Position numbers and translations under genes: made by a program. The notes under the pieces are model-generated. The model was not told where the DNA came from. It searched no databases and saw only the letters and a program-made list of their open reading frames with translations. Of a stretch of 64,000 nucleotides of DNA, positions 11,745 to 22,999 are shown piece by piece. Source of the stretch: Argentina anserina (lineage: Eukaryota > Streptophyta > Magnoliopsida > Rosales > Rosaceae); NCBI RefSeq assembly GCF_933775445.1, contig NC_065874.1, positions 19,053,001-19,117,000 on the forward strand, given 5' to 3'. How positions within the stretch are numbered: the stretch's first letter is position 1; every line of letters starts with the position of its first letter.

Positions 11745-12555
11745 CTAAAGAGCCTGACACATGCCCTTTAGGATTTAATTAATAAAAGAAAAAAATGAAT
11801 CAGCTTCATTGGTTTTATTGGTGGCCGGGTGCATGCTTTGTCTCAAGGAACGGTGGCTGGGTTGATAAGTAGTTAATTACTGATTAAAGAAGACATAACA
11901 TAATATATATTGGAGGTCTGGTCATGATCATGTAATTAACAACAAGAACAAAAAGTTTCATACTCACCAAATTTAACAAGAATGTATTCATTTTATGATT
12001 CAAAGGTTAATTAATTCAAAACAGATTAAATTACGTAGAAGCACTAGCTAGCAAGTAGCAAAAAATAGCAACCATGATCAATTAATTTCAAAAATTAAAA
12101 CCGTAAAAGTGCTGCATACTTGCATTTTCACCAAAGAGCTAGAAATAATGAAATATAGAACGTTCGCATTAGAACTCTCATTCAGAAATCTACCATCGAT
12201 TAGTAGTCCACCGGAATGTAATTTATTTTTGTTTCTCTGGTGTGTAAATCGCTCACATCCAATCCCTACCGGCCAGAATTCTTGATTAGTACAATGAGGA
12301 ATCTTTGGCTTCCCAAGTCTGAACCACTCCAAGAAAGGTTGCAGAAGACTGGAAAGAGCATTGGCCAGGCAGTGAGTCGCTTACCAAGAAACATTGGCAG
12401 AACTTCTGTGGAACAACAAAAACCGGTTGTTGAATCCGCCACCGGCAAAGTGCCTAACTATACTGGTCTATATTGCATCCGCCACTCCGCAAAAGCAGGT
12501 TGAAGAGTTATATGTTGAAGCATGGGTGAACTTGTAAATCAAGAATGGATGAAAC
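11745..12555. other. Spacer with an unassigned ORF beyond the F-box 3' end
   Basis: Nothing recognisable lies between the copia remnant and about 12200. A forward frame of 87 codons (12240-12503), with QKTGKSIGQAVSRLPRNIG, is not a family I can name. From about 12489 upward the DNA matches the 3' coding end of the second F-box copy (near 19530). The F-box homology therefore stops abruptly at about 12489, where the last 40-50 residues of the F-box protein should be encoded, and this unknown sequence replaces it. Confidence 0.45.
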
Positions 12556-13641
12556 CTACTTCAGCTTTGGTGAAAAGCCAATAATGTTCAAAACTCGCAG
12601 TTGGGTAGATGCGAAATTTTGGTTTGCCATTGCAGCATCGTCTACTCTCTGGATCTTAATGCTGTTGTCCCTCTTCTTAGTCTCTTCATACAAAATATGT
12701 AACTCTTGAAGAGCAGGGGAGCTTATAAGCAGAAACTTAATGAATTCTAATTCATCTTCCGCACCAGAGAAGCCTGTTACTTTCAGACGTTGCAATTTGG
12801 GCAATTTCCAAGAGGTTGCCTCCTCATTTTTCTGGCGACCCCAATATTCTTGTTCTTGGCGAAACGAAATTTCTAGTTCTCGTAGAGTAGGTGTACTTCT
12901 GAGCAATATGTCCCACCTCCCACAAGGCCATTTTCGATCAAGTGAAACATGAACAAGATTCAAGGTATTCACGAGTTCAACATCTTCAAACTCTTCTCCA
13001 ACTTTAAGAAACTGAAGATTTGGTGCGTCAATTTTTAGACGAGCGATATCCTTCAAATGACATACAGTCAATCTCTCAAGCAAAAGACTATAAACAATCA
13101 GTTTTTCCAATTCTAGTTGGGGCACGATAGCTCTCTGAATATCAAGGGTCTTCAAATTCCTGAAGCCTTTGAATGTCGGCGGGAGGCTTAGAGAACAATT
13201 GCTCAACTCTAAATGAGTCAAATGTTGGCAAGAAAACAAAGAGGATGGTACAACGTAAGGTCGGTATAATCTACTACGCTTATACCCTTTCACTATGAAC
13301 TGTTTGATAGGAGTTTTCGATAGATGACGAATCCATCGGTCCATAGCAATTATGTCCATAGCATATTTTGTAGAGGGTTTGAAAGAGTGTATGGGACCAT
13401 CATGAAGTAAGAGAACGTGATCCACAACATAGGGGTCATCTATAAAAAGATCGAAAGCTAGAGAGGGAAGCATAGCCCATTGGAATCTCCAGTGACGTGA
13501 TAAAATACTTGTCCTCCCTGCCTCCTTGAAAGGCAAATATGACAGAATTTGTTGCGTAAGGTCGTCCGGTAGGTTGCTTATTCTGTCCAACTCCAGCTTT
13601 CTTTTCTTCCTTATGGGGGAGGAGGTTGCTCCTGGCATCAT
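12556..13641 (-). CDS. F-box/LRR protein (FBD-like class), C-terminus damaged
   Basis: The 361-codon single-exon frame starts with a basic leader (PIRKKRKLELDRI) and an F-box, LPDDLTQQILSYLPF with SILSRHWRFQW, at about residues 20-58. Leucine-rich repeats follow, such as HLTHLELSNCSLSLPPTFKG and FRNLKTLDIQRAI. F-box proteins of this type (At1g13570-like) bind SKP1 and present substrates to a CUL1 ubiquitin ligase; the target here is unknown. Against the paralogue at 19345-20055 the end is abnormal. After ...NIIGFS a frameshift gives a premature stop, and in the other frame a second stop follows (TKAEVGFIHS*FTSSPML). About 75 C-terminal residues are missing. It may be translated as a shortened protein or be an early pseudogene. 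A copia element sits 68 bp upstream of the start and probably disturbs its promoter. Confidence 0.7.
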   Translation of the reverse strand: MMPGATSSPIRKKRKLELDRISNLPDDLTQQILSYLPFKEAGRTSILSRHWRFQWAMLPSLAFDLFIDDPYVVDHVLLLHDGPIHSFKPSTKYAMDIIAMDRWIRHLSKTPIKQFIVKGYKRSRLYRPYVVPSSLFSCQHLTHLELSNCSLSLPPTFKGFRNLKTLDIQRAIVPQLELEKLIVYSLLLERLTVCHLKDIARLKIDAPNLQFLKVGEEFEDVELVNTLNLVHVSLDRKWPCGRWDILLRSTPTLRELEISFRQEQEYWGRQKNEEATSWKLPKLQRLKVTGFSGAEDELEFIKFLLISSPALQELHILYEETKKRDNSIKIQRVDDAAMANQNFASTQLRVLNIIGFSPKLK

Positions 13642-13934
13642 CGTCGGGACAAGATAGATATTTATGTACCAAAGGATCGGACCCAGATAGCCAAAAGACC
13701 GATCACTATTGTTAGCTCAACAACTTATTGACTTATGGACATATTGTATTTACGTAGTTGTAGTAATTGACTTTTGTGTTCAGTGCTCATATTAGATAGG
13801 TCTCCTATAAATGTATGATCTGAACTTGTATGAATAACAATTATTCTATTCTATTCTATTTGAGTTGGTATCAGAGCAAAGATCCGAAGGACTTTGTCTC
13901 TTCTTTTTCCGCTACAATTTGTTTGTGGAGTACT

Positions 13935-13977
13935 ATCCATAGTGACATAGAAATGATGTTACTATGTCACTATGGAT
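13935..13977. repeat. 16-bp perfect inverted repeat at the copia deletion junction
   Basis: ATCCATAGTGACATAG (13935-13950) is repeated as its exact reverse complement at 13962-13977, with an 11-bp spacer. It lies where the leader should run into gag but instead joins the integrase-RT linker (DVTFFEDMSYF), so it marks the internal deletion or a templated repair event. Confidence 0.85.
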
Positions 13978-16026
13978 GTTACTTTCTTTGAGGACATGAG
14001 TTATTTTACTTTTTCTGATCCAATCATTCATGGGGAGAATATTTTTCGAAGAGTTGTATCATGGCGAGGGGGGGAATCAAAAAGAGTCATTGTTAGAGAT
14101 ACATTTACTCCAACATCAAAAGCTCATTCTGAGGTGGAAACTTCAGATAATCAACTACCAACAGTGGCAGAAGCTCCACCAGAGGTAGAAGCATTAGACA
14201 GCCAGGTTCCAGAAGAAGAACCAATAGTTGAGAGAACAACTGCCCCTCCCGCCATCACTCATACCCCTGACCAACGACTTACTGGTGCAGAAGGTCACTC
14301 ATTTGAGGTATGTCCATCCACTGGTACTAGTAGTGAGTCTGATAGTGGGCAATATGTGTTATCAAATAGGTCTACTAGAGGTCAACTCCCAAAAAATATG
14401 AACCTAGTTTACATGCCAAATCAAAATATTCAGTAGCCAATTATATGTCCACTATGAGCTTATCAAAGTCATATGAATCATTTATGAATCAAATATATGT
14501 TGTATCGGTACCTAATAAACTACATGATGCATTGGGGGATCCAAAATAGAGAAAAGCAAGAGGCATTGCAGAAAAATGATACTTGGGAACTTGTGTCTCC
14601 ACCACATGCCAAGAAAGTTGTAGGGTGTCGTTGGGTGTTCACTGTGAAGCATAATTCGGATAGATCAATTAGCAGGTATAAAGCACGCCTTGTTGCGAAG
14701 GGGTTTACTCAGACATATGGTATTGATTATGATGAGACTTTTGCTCATGTTACAAAGATGAACACTATCTGAGTGCTCCTTTCATTTGCTGCTAGTTTGA
14801 ATTGGTCATTCCGACTGTTTGATGTCAAGAATGCATTTCTTCATGGAGAGTTAGCTGAAGAGGTGTATATGAGTCTCCCTCCAAGGTACGTAACTACTTC
14901 TTGTGATTTTGTGTGCAAATTAAGAAAGTCTCTATATGGTCTCAGATAGTCACCTCGTGCCTGATTTGGGAGGTTCTCACAGTTTATGCGGAAGATTGGT
15001 TACAAACAGAGTAATTCAGATCATACCATGTTTATTAAGCATCGCAAGGGAATGTAGTAGCTTTGATTATATATGTTGATGATATGGTGATTACTGGGAA
15101 TCATACTGTAGAGATGGATCGGCTGCTGGAACAGTTGTCTTCTGTGTTTGAGATGAAGGACTTGGGTGATCTCAAGTATTTCTTAGGGATTGAAGTAGCA
15201 GTGGGAGAGACGGGATCTACTTGTGCCAGAGGAAGTACATACTTGATTTGTTGACAGAGACATGTATGTTTTGCACACCTATCGACACCCTTATCAAGCA
15301 AAACCATCGTCTAGCAGAGTATCCAGACTAGACACCGACTGATCGAGCTCGCTATCAGAGGTTAGTTGGGTGCTTGATATATTTGACTCAAACTAGACCA
15401 TATATTGCTTATACAGTGAGTGTAGTGAGCCAGTTCATGCATAATCCAAGCGAGAGTCACATGGATGTTGTTGTGAGAATTTTGAGGTACTTGAAGTCAA
15501 CTCCAGGGAGATGAGTAATGTTCTCTAAACACAACAACATTTTTTAGGTTAGTGGTTTTACAAATGCAAACTGGGTTGGAAATATTACAGACAAGAGGTT
15601 GACATCAGGTTACTTTACCTTTGTGGGAGGTAATCTGGTTACATGGAAAAGCAAGAAACAAAAGGTGGTGGCACGGTCTAGTGCGGAAGTTAAGTATAGA
15701 GGTATGTCTCATGGTTTGTGTGACCTACTATGGCTGAGAAACCTATTATGTGATTTAAGTGTCAAACCAAAAATATCATGAAATTGTATTGTGACAACCA
15801 GACAATAATTGATATTTCACATAATCCGGTACAACATGATCGCTCTAAACATGTCGAGGTTGATCGTCACTTCATAAAAGAAAAGTTTAATGCAAATACT
15901 ATCAGTTTTTCTTTTGTTTCTACAAAAAATCAGCTGGCAGATATATTAACTAAAGGTGTTTCGAAAAATGCATTCTATGATTCGCTTGATAAGTTGGGCA
16001 TGATTAATGTGTATGTGTCAACCTGA
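13972..16026 (+). pseudogene. Copia pol remnant: integrase tail, RT and RNase H
   Basis: Pieces in order are: an integrase-RT linker (MDVTFFEDMSYFTFSDPI, 13972-14436); the RT start ([40 protein letters not shown], 14497-14772); RLFDVKNAFLHGEL near 14817; the catalytic YVDDM box at about 15070; DLGDLKYFLGIEV; and RNase H with VARSSAEVKYRGMS, LYCDNQTIIDI and ISFSFVSTKNQLADILTKGV to 16026. Stops and frameshifts near 14770, 14947, 15055 and 15255 break the frame. The start of gag and the integrase core are gone. It is non-functional. Confidence 0.88.
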
Positions 16027-16821
16027 GGAGGAGTGTTAGCTCAACAACTTGACTTATGGACATATTGTGTTTATGTAGTTATAGTAATTGACTTTTGTGT
16101 TCAGTGTTTATATTAGATATGTCTCTTAAAAATGTATGATCTAAAGTTGTATGAATAACAATCATGCTATTATATTTGAGTACTATTACTTGGAAAAAGG
16201 GTTTGATGACTCATAGGGTATATAGGCCTTCAGAAGGAAATCCTTCTTCTAACTATAAAATCATTTCCTAGACAGGAAAGGAAATTTGATCCTTGTCTGC
16301 TGAAGAAGCTAGGAATCCTGAATCCATTCAACGAAACTTAAATAAACATCAATAAGGGTCTTAAAAAAAACAAAGGATAATGTATAACAGTTAGTTTCTG
16401 TCATGGATATGGCAAAATTTGATATAAGACAGGCCGATATGCTTGATAAGTTGATAACATAAGCATGCATTGATTAATTAGGAACCTGCACATTGGATGC
16501 GTTGCCTTCCTTTGTTAAGTGTTTAATACTGAGGCTGTTTAGACTTAGGGTTTATCGCTCCATTGTCGCCAAATTAAATAAATGTAATACCAAGAAATAT
16601 TTCTTTAAATTTTTCTAAATCCTTTTATAGTTCATGTTCAAAGTTCAAACACTCCTCTGATATCAATTAACATTTTCAATACTGCAGGACTGTAATGTAA
16701 CATAGTACAACAACGTGTAACATCAATGCACAATTTCTGTCCTTCGCAACTAAACTGAGGCAATTTCATTGAGATCGAGTGAGCCAGTAACAATTAAACC
16801 TCTTATGATTTCTAATAATCC

Positions 16822-16918
16822 AGGGTAGCCTTCCTGGTGTAGTGGCAAGCTGCTTCAACACTTTTTCCAAGGGAGTTCGAGTCTTACAAACAGCAGTCTT
16901 TTTTTTTTTTTTTTTTGT
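16822..16918 (+). mobile_element. Possible tRNA-derived SINE
   Basis: A stretch containing TGGTGTAGTGGCAAGC (box A-like) and AGTTCGAGTC (box B-like) about 30 bp apart ends in a run of about 19 T. The pol III promoter boxes plus a homopolymer tail are the layout of plant SINEs. The bases do not fold into a proper tRNA by eye, and I see no TSD, so this stays tentative. Confidence 0.4.
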
Positions 16919-17099
16919 AGTTTTTCCTTTGAAACAGCACACCAAAGCATAGTTTTACATAAAAATGACACAATATGTTTGCTAGAATTATACAATTAAG
17001 AGAGATGTCGTCTTTAATGATTAAATTTACAAAATTTTCTAATTAATTAAGATTACATATACAAATTTCTTTATATTTTAATATCATAATAATTTGTGC

Positions 17100-17660
17100 A
17101 CCAGTAAGTTTGATTTTCTGGCTCCGCCACTGAAGAGAGGGATCGATTACATGGAGAACCTGCACATTTCTTGCAAACTACCAATCCTACAAAGATTGAT
17201 TTGATCTGAGAGAAGCGGAGAGATTGAATGATATGTGCAGAGAAAAGTAAAAAAGCGTTGAAGAAATTCACAACCTAGTGATAACTTGATTAACTTCAGT
17301 CTTGCTACTACCAAAATTAACTTTTCTTATAGTGAAGTTATCACAGGGAGAAGAATCCTTAGACAGCGTCTTATACTGCATTTGAGGGCAACAGTTGGTG
17401 ATCCAAACTAATGGTCCAGTCACTAAACATTAATTTAAATTGAAGATAATAAGTTACTATCAACCACGTACAATATACATGTTAGATGGAAATGAATCAA
17501 ATGATCATAGCCAATGGTGACCAGAAAGGATTTAAAGAAATTAGAGAATATAGAATATCAGAAACTATTAATTTATTACCCGCATTGTACCCTTGCGCAC
17601 ACTCTAAACAGGCTTGGTTTTTTTTTCATTATTAAAAAAACCAAGCTTGTTTGGAGCTTC
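17100..17660 (-). pseudogene. Duplicated 3' end of the DnaJ zinc-finger gene
   Basis: On the reverse strand 17186-17150 reads GLVVCKKCAGSP after a TAG acceptor, a near copy of the last exon at 20624-20572 ([17 protein letters not shown]). A degraded copy of the third exon (GTGCGCAAGGGTACAATGCG) lies near 17580-17610. Matching non-coding sequence extends from about 16440 to 17620, parallel to about 20190-21110. The first two exons have no copy here, so it is a partial duplicate without coding ability. Confidence 0.75.
17607..17653. repeat. AT-rich inverted repeat within the exon-3 relic
   Basis: AACAGGCTTGGTTTTTTT and AAAAAAACCAAGCTTGTTT are near-perfect reverse complements around a short spacer, so a strong hairpin could form. 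It disrupts the duplicated DnaJ exon 3 (the functional copy reads AAACAGGCTTGGTTGATTGC), so the inverted copy was added after the duplication. Confidence 0.7.
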
Positions 17661-18145
17661 ATTTTTCCATTTTAAATCACAAACTTTTGGTACAACCTGC
17701 TAAAAAGAAATGAAATATTCTAACCTCTAATAAACGATTTTTATTCTATGGCTCAAATCGAAATTTGTGAGAAATTCTAGATAGTTGATACATTAAATCG
17801 TTTATATTTACATTAATGTTAATCATGTACATTAAAATTTTAACTAATGATGTTTATCAAAGAAGAAGTAATCAATTAAATCATTCTATGTAATTTAATA
17901 TCCCATTTTGGAATTTTCTAGCAATAAATATATAAAATAATCTACGTTTGTATTTTAGAATTGATAAGTTAACAATTATTTCCCTTTTTGTATTTTTATT
18001 CTTACATGTTTTTTGGTTTATATTGATTGACTAAGTCAAAATTATCTTGGAAAAAAAGAGAGGTCAAAATACCATTTTATAAAGGAGGTAGGAATAGAAG
18101 CTCCCTAGTTTAATTTGTAAGGTGAGCAAAGAATACAATAAGGCG

Positions 18146-19151
18146 GTAGCCGCACTAGGGTTTTTCTCTCAAACCCTGCTCTATAGCCGCCCTTCTAAGT
18201 AAATCTCATCCCCTGTCTGGTGGCACCCTATTGTCGGGTCGAGGTTTTAACCTCCCTGACATTCATTGGGCCGTTGTTGGACGGGATAATTGTTCTTACA
18301 ACCCGAAATTCCATTGATAGAGGTGTTTTGCTTGAGGTTTTGGTGGAGGGTGCCTCAGGTTTCAATGCTTACAGGGTGTTTGCTGGGTTGCACAGGTTTT
18401 GAGGCTTGACAACGGTACATTGATGGATTGAGTGAGTGGTAGCATGGCGGCGCAACGGTGTAATGATGTAGTGCTTTCGTTGTCTTAGATAGGCAAGAGA
18501 AGTTCATGGCGATGTGGAGTGCAGTGGGTGGCTTAGGGGTGGGCATGGTGGTGTAGCTCGACAGCGGGGTGGAATGGCGATGGCGCTATTGCAGTAAAGC
18601 CGTGTGAGTTTTTTGGATCATTTGGTGGACCAATTCTACAAGGTCTTGACTTAGGCTTCTATTTTTGGGCTTCGTGGTTCTTAACATGCTAAGCTTGTTG
18701 TTGTAGACTTTAACCCTACCTACCCCTTATTGGGATTTTACGGGTTTTATCACCCATTTTATTTACTTCTGTTTTGGAATTAGGTCTTGGCCGAATTCCA
18801 AACTGGATGTGTTCAGCCCTAACAAGGATATGGGGGTCGTTTTGATCTCAGTGTTCCTCACCTAAGTTATGCGGGGGTGAATCTTGTTTATTTTACTCTG
18901 GATAATATTTGTTGCATACAAATTGAGGTCCTAGATGAGGTAGTATCTTCTATGGGGGTTTAATAGACTACTCGGTTCATCATTGGTAGTTTAGGTTTAT
19001 CTGTGGGTAATCTATAATTAATGTTACATGTTATATGATGTTACTGTTCCAGGTGGCTCTATTACCACTTTTTTTTTTATCTAGATTCAGGTTAACTTAT
19101 GATGTACGTGTCTTCTTGCTGGTTAATAGAACTTTCGTTTTCACAAAAAAA
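18146..19151 (+). mobile_element. Short non-LTR retrotransposon (LINE-type) copy with 14-bp TSD
   Basis: AATACAATAAGGCG occurs at 18132-18145 and again at 19152-19165, directly after a run of A. The 1.0-kb sequence between has an abrupt 5' end and an A tail, the signature of target-primed reverse transcription. The 5' sequence (GTAGCCGCACTAGGGTTT) looks like a plant LINE or mRNA leader. No RT or endonuclease frame is readable inside, so it is an internally deleted LINE or another L1-mobilised transcript. Confidence 0.82.
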
Positions 19152-19344
19152 AATACAATAAGGCGTGACTACCCTAAATATATATTATCGAATGAAGATC
19201 TCATGAAAACCACATTTTTCAGTTTCTTTGCCACCCTCCTTAATATATTTTTATTCTATTTTTGAAAATACATGTTTGCGATTTGAAGCAGTATATGATC
19301 TATTATTGTCGTGATATGACTTGCATGGTTATACAATTAATCGA

Positions 19345-20075
19345 TCAATAATCAGAAAAATAGTCAGAGTCGTCAGATGGGGAGAAGCCAGAATAAAGCC
19401 TACCAGCTTGGGGGTGGTAGTCATCAGAAGGATATGATGGATCCAATAACTTGAAATCTGCCTGTACCGAGTTGCTGCTCTTGAACTCTATCAAAAGCTT
19501 AGTTACTTCCCAAGCAACATCGGCAGAAGCAGGTTGAAGAGTTATCTGGTGAAGCATGGGTGAACTTGTAAGTAAATATTTGATGAAACCTATTTCTGTT
19601 TCGGCACAAGAAAAGCCACTAATGTTCATACGTCGCAGTTGGGTGAACTCGGGATTTCCGTTTCCCATAGTAGCATCACCTAGTCTCCACATGCTCTTTC
19701 GAATTCTGTTATTATTCTTATTCTCTTGAAACGAGATATGGAATTCTTGAAGACCAGGGGAGCTTAAAAGCAGATTCCTGATGAATTCTAGTTCAACTCT
19801 TGCACCACATAAACCGGTTACTTTCACACGTTGCAGTTTAAGGAATTCCCAGGAGGTTGCCTCCTCAATTTCTTGGGGATTTAGTTGCGCTTCTGAGCAA
19901 TCTGTCCCACCTACCATAAGGCCATTTTCGTTCAATTGAAACATGAACAAGATCAAGGTATTCATGAGTTCAACATCTTCAAACTTTCCTTGAATTCTAA
20001 GAGATTGAAGATTTGGTGCGTCAATTTTGAGACGGGCGATACCCTTAACTCTCAAACATATGATACAGCCTTATA
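19345..20075 (-). pseudogene. F-box/LRR paralogue lacking its N-terminal half
   Basis: The 236-codon frame starts inside the LRR region (ARLKIDAPNLQSLRIQGKFE, equal to the middle of the protein at 12556-13641). It continues with LRRMNISGFSCAETEIGFIK and SSPMLHQITLQPASADVAWE and ends PSDDSDYFSDY. It therefore keeps an undamaged C-terminus that its paralogue lacks, but the F-box and first LRRs are missing and the sequence upstream of about 20075 is unrelated. There is also a local frame disturbance near 19930. With no F-box it cannot join an SCF ligase. Together the two copies show what the ancestral gene looked like. Confidence 0.8.
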
Positions 20076-20571
20076 CTCTATGTTAATGTATTATCCCGTA
20101 TCCTAATATAATGTCAATGTAAGTATGTGTAACCATCTGAATGTACACAAGTAGTTTATGTGTTGTGGTGGATAATGGTAAAAACTTGATCACTGACATG
20201 CTTCATTAGAGTGGAAAACGGCGGCCTTAATAACATAAGCATTGACATGTTTTCTCGAGTTGATATAGACGAGGTCCTTGTAAGTACTGAGGCTGTTTAG
20301 ACTGTTTCTTCCTTTTTCTCTGTTTACGGTTTATTGCCATCGATGTTTGATTTCCTTGAATTTCTCTAAATCCCATTCAAGTTCAAACTTCAAACACAAC
20401 TCTTTTCTTTATTTTCAGTTAACTTTTTCAACGGTGTAGGACTGTAATGCAATCAATGCAATATAGTGTAACATTAAAATGTACAATTTCTGTCCTTTTT
20501 GCAACTAAAGTCGAGGAAAATTCATTTAGATCGATTACAAAGAGAGGGAGCAATAATCTGAAAACCCCAGT

Positions 20572-22635
20572 TCACAACCGTCGAGAATATCCAGAACCTG
20601 CACATTTCTTGCAAAGTACCAATCCTACAAAGATAGAATTCATCTGAGAGAAGCAGTGAGACTGAACCAAAAAAAAAACAGAGAGAGATAGCAAACCTTG
20701 AAAAAATACACAACCTGGTACGTAAATCTCCCTACCATCAATTAAATTTAGACTACAATACTAAAAGGATTGTAATGTGTATCAAAGGTGGTAGTAATCG
20801 CCAGGTATGTAGCACATCTACCTCAACGATTTACTTCTTTGAATAAGGTTCAATCTCAAGTCTCAACTAATGGCAATACTTGATCATTACAGTGTAATGA
20901 GTGCTTTTGAAGGCAATAGTTGGTGATGCACAACTAATGTCCATCAGGGCATCAGTCATTAAAATTTAGAGCAATGATAAATTACTATTCACCAAAATGC
21001 TAGATTGACTGTCCTGAAATGATCATGTCCAAGAGTAATAACAAAGGAAATATCTATCAGAAATTATTACCTGCACCCTTGCACACTTTGCAATCAACCA
21101 AGCCTGTTTCTAACTTCATTTTACCATTGTTACAGAAGACACATTTTGTACCACCTGCCAATATAGAAATAAACATGTTACATTAGAGAAACTAATTGGG
21201 CACCTGTTAATGAGAAATTGAGCAGCTAAAAAGAATTATTAAATGTTAAAAAATGCTAGATGACTGCAGATATGTTTTACATAGCAGCACCAAAAGTATG
21301 TTGCACGGTTGCACCATTTTTCTGTGTAATCCTACACAACCGTCAGGGCTTTAAAATCATTTACTGAAGAAAGCAAGGTCTGAATAAGGTTTCGTTAAAC
21401 AATTAGAAATATGCTATGCCATAAATCATTAGGTCACCACATCATCTTCCATTCAGTTCAGCATCATATACTGTTACCACATATATGATCTGATTAGTTT
21501 TTCCTCATTTTAGTTACCATGCATTTGGGTGAAATAAACAGGTATTCTTTCTTGTCTTTATAAGTACAAATCTGCCATCAGAAAACTCAGATAGCTGGTT
21601 CATATTATGTTTTATTAAGGCACTGTGGACATATTTATTTTACAGAATTTTTTCAAAACAAACTAAGCCCATAGGGACTGCCTTCTGGCAGTTGTCAGAG
21701 ACTTCTCCTGTGTTTTATTTCAGGTCCAACAATGACTACTAACTTTGTACAAATTGTATCACAAAGGTTTCATAGGTCAATTACTTATGAAATGCTTTTT
21801 TAGCTGAGCTTCAGTACCTGACTAGGAAAAAACAAAAATTCTTCAGATACCTACAGCTTCACTATTTCTTGAAACCACAAAGCTAAGCCAAATCATTGTT
21901 CAAGATAGTAAATCTTGCATTCCACAAAATTGTTACATGGTTAGCAGACATACAAGTGATAAAACAGAGCTTAAACAAAGCTTACACAAAGAGATCCCAC
22001 CAAAGTATGGTGGGCACCTTGTTATTTTCTATCTTTATTTTTACAGCTTCAAGCTAACAGTTACTGTCAGATTCCTCTTTCGCTTATGGAATAGTTTTTT
22101 GTTACAGCTCTTTGACGATACAGCTTACATTATGGAAGACATTTACATAGTACAAGAAGTGATGAGTACATATGCACAAGGATTCTGATCTTGATGGTTT
22201 CATGAGAGCTCACTGATACTAAATTCACTTGAGCTCTTCTGTCCAGAATGGTTGGATAGAGTCCTTTTATTGAACTATCTATCTAAGATGGTCTACTTCC
22301 GAAAACAATCGTACTTTAAGCACCCACTTCTTATCAAATATTAACTCAATTCTGGGCTAATCCGTAAAATGTACGTTATTGGTTCTAAACACAAGAGTCT
22401 TATTCTAGTGCTACTGGGTTTGCAAAGTACTAGTTCAAAGTGATCCTTCATTCCATTACTTTCCAAAAGAAAGAAACTAAAAAAGGGTAAAAGTAGAGAA
22501 AAATATTACCATTGCCAGCACACCTCTCGCAAGGAACAGGGTCACCCTGCAAAACCCATTACCAATTCATCAACCTTAACCCACAAATAAGCGAATGTTT
22601 CCGAAACATAAAGGAGATACGAGCAGAGTGGGTGG

Positions 22636-22667
<32 letters not shown>

Positions 22668-22999
22668 ACCTTAAGACCGAGAAGCAGAGAGAGAGCAATG
22701 GCGGCCAAGACACTTATAGTGGCAAGAAAGGTTTGGGTATCCACGGGGGAGTTTAAGCCAGTAGTTAACAGGAGAATGGGTTGGACAAAGAGTCTTGTTG
22801 GTTCTAAAATGACTTCAAGGGGTTTAACAGAGGCAGAGCAGCGTAACAGCAGTAATGGGTTCTCAGGTCTTGTTGCTGTTTGGGGCTGTTGTTGTTGTTG
22901 TTGTTGTTGATGGGGGAGAGTGAGAAATGTTGAATAAGAAGAGGAGGAAGAAGAAGAAGAAGAAAGAGGATGAAGAGAGGAGCAGAAGAGTGTGGCCAT
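20572..22999 (-). CDS. Plastid-targeted DnaJ-type zinc-finger protein, 4 exons
   Basis: Exons on the reverse strand are 22999-22670, 22546-22510, 21154-21071 and 20624-20572. All introns have GT-AG borders, and the total is 504 nt for 167 residues. Exon 1 encodes a Ser-rich leader like a chloroplast transit peptide, a poly-Gln run, and a hydrophobic segment [20 protein letters not shown] that could span a membrane. The small exons encode four zinc-binding CxxC pairs: [15 protein letters not shown] and [19 protein letters not shown], followed by YSRRL and the stop. This is the cysteine-rich domain of DnaJ without the J domain, as in small thylakoid-associated assembly factors (PSA2/LQY1/BSD2-like class; an Arabidopsis At5g17840-like protein seems closest by memory). 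The role in photosystem or protein-fold maintenance is inferred. Exon phases agree throughout, so it looks functional. Confidence 0.85.
22625..22668. repeat. GTT microsatellite at the start of DnaJ intron 1
   Basis: About 11 GTT units abut the 5' splice donor of intron 1 (donor GTAACAAC at 22669). A second TTG run at 22886-22908 codes for the eight-Gln stretch in exon 1. Both are probably length-variable among individuals. Confidence 0.85.

Larger units (their letters stand above)
13710..16181 (+). mobile_element. Internally deleted Ty1/copia element with both LTRs
   Basis: The two LTRs (13710-13865 and 16034-16181) both begin TGTTAGCTCAACAACTT and end TATTTGAGT, and are about 150 bp each. 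ACTAT flanks the whole at 13705-13709 and 16182-16186, a 5-bp TSD. TGGTATCAGAGC (13866-13877) follows the 5' LTR and is the usual copia primer-binding site complementary to initiator Met-tRNA. GAGGAGGAG precedes the 3' LTR as a polypurine tract. At 2.47 kb the element lacks gag, protease and nearly all integrase; only reverse transcriptase and RNase H pieces remain, with stops. The LTRs differ by an 8-bp length change and several substitutions, so it is not young. Confidence 0.93.

Noticed and set aside
16822..16918. Functional tRNA gene
   Set aside because: Box A/B-like motifs are present, but no cloverleaf with an anticodon stem could be drawn; the long T run suits a SINE tail.
22512..22910. 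Forward-strand 132-codon frame with poly-Val and poly-Cys
   Set aside because: It is the antisense shadow of DnaJ exon 1 and the GTT microsatellite.
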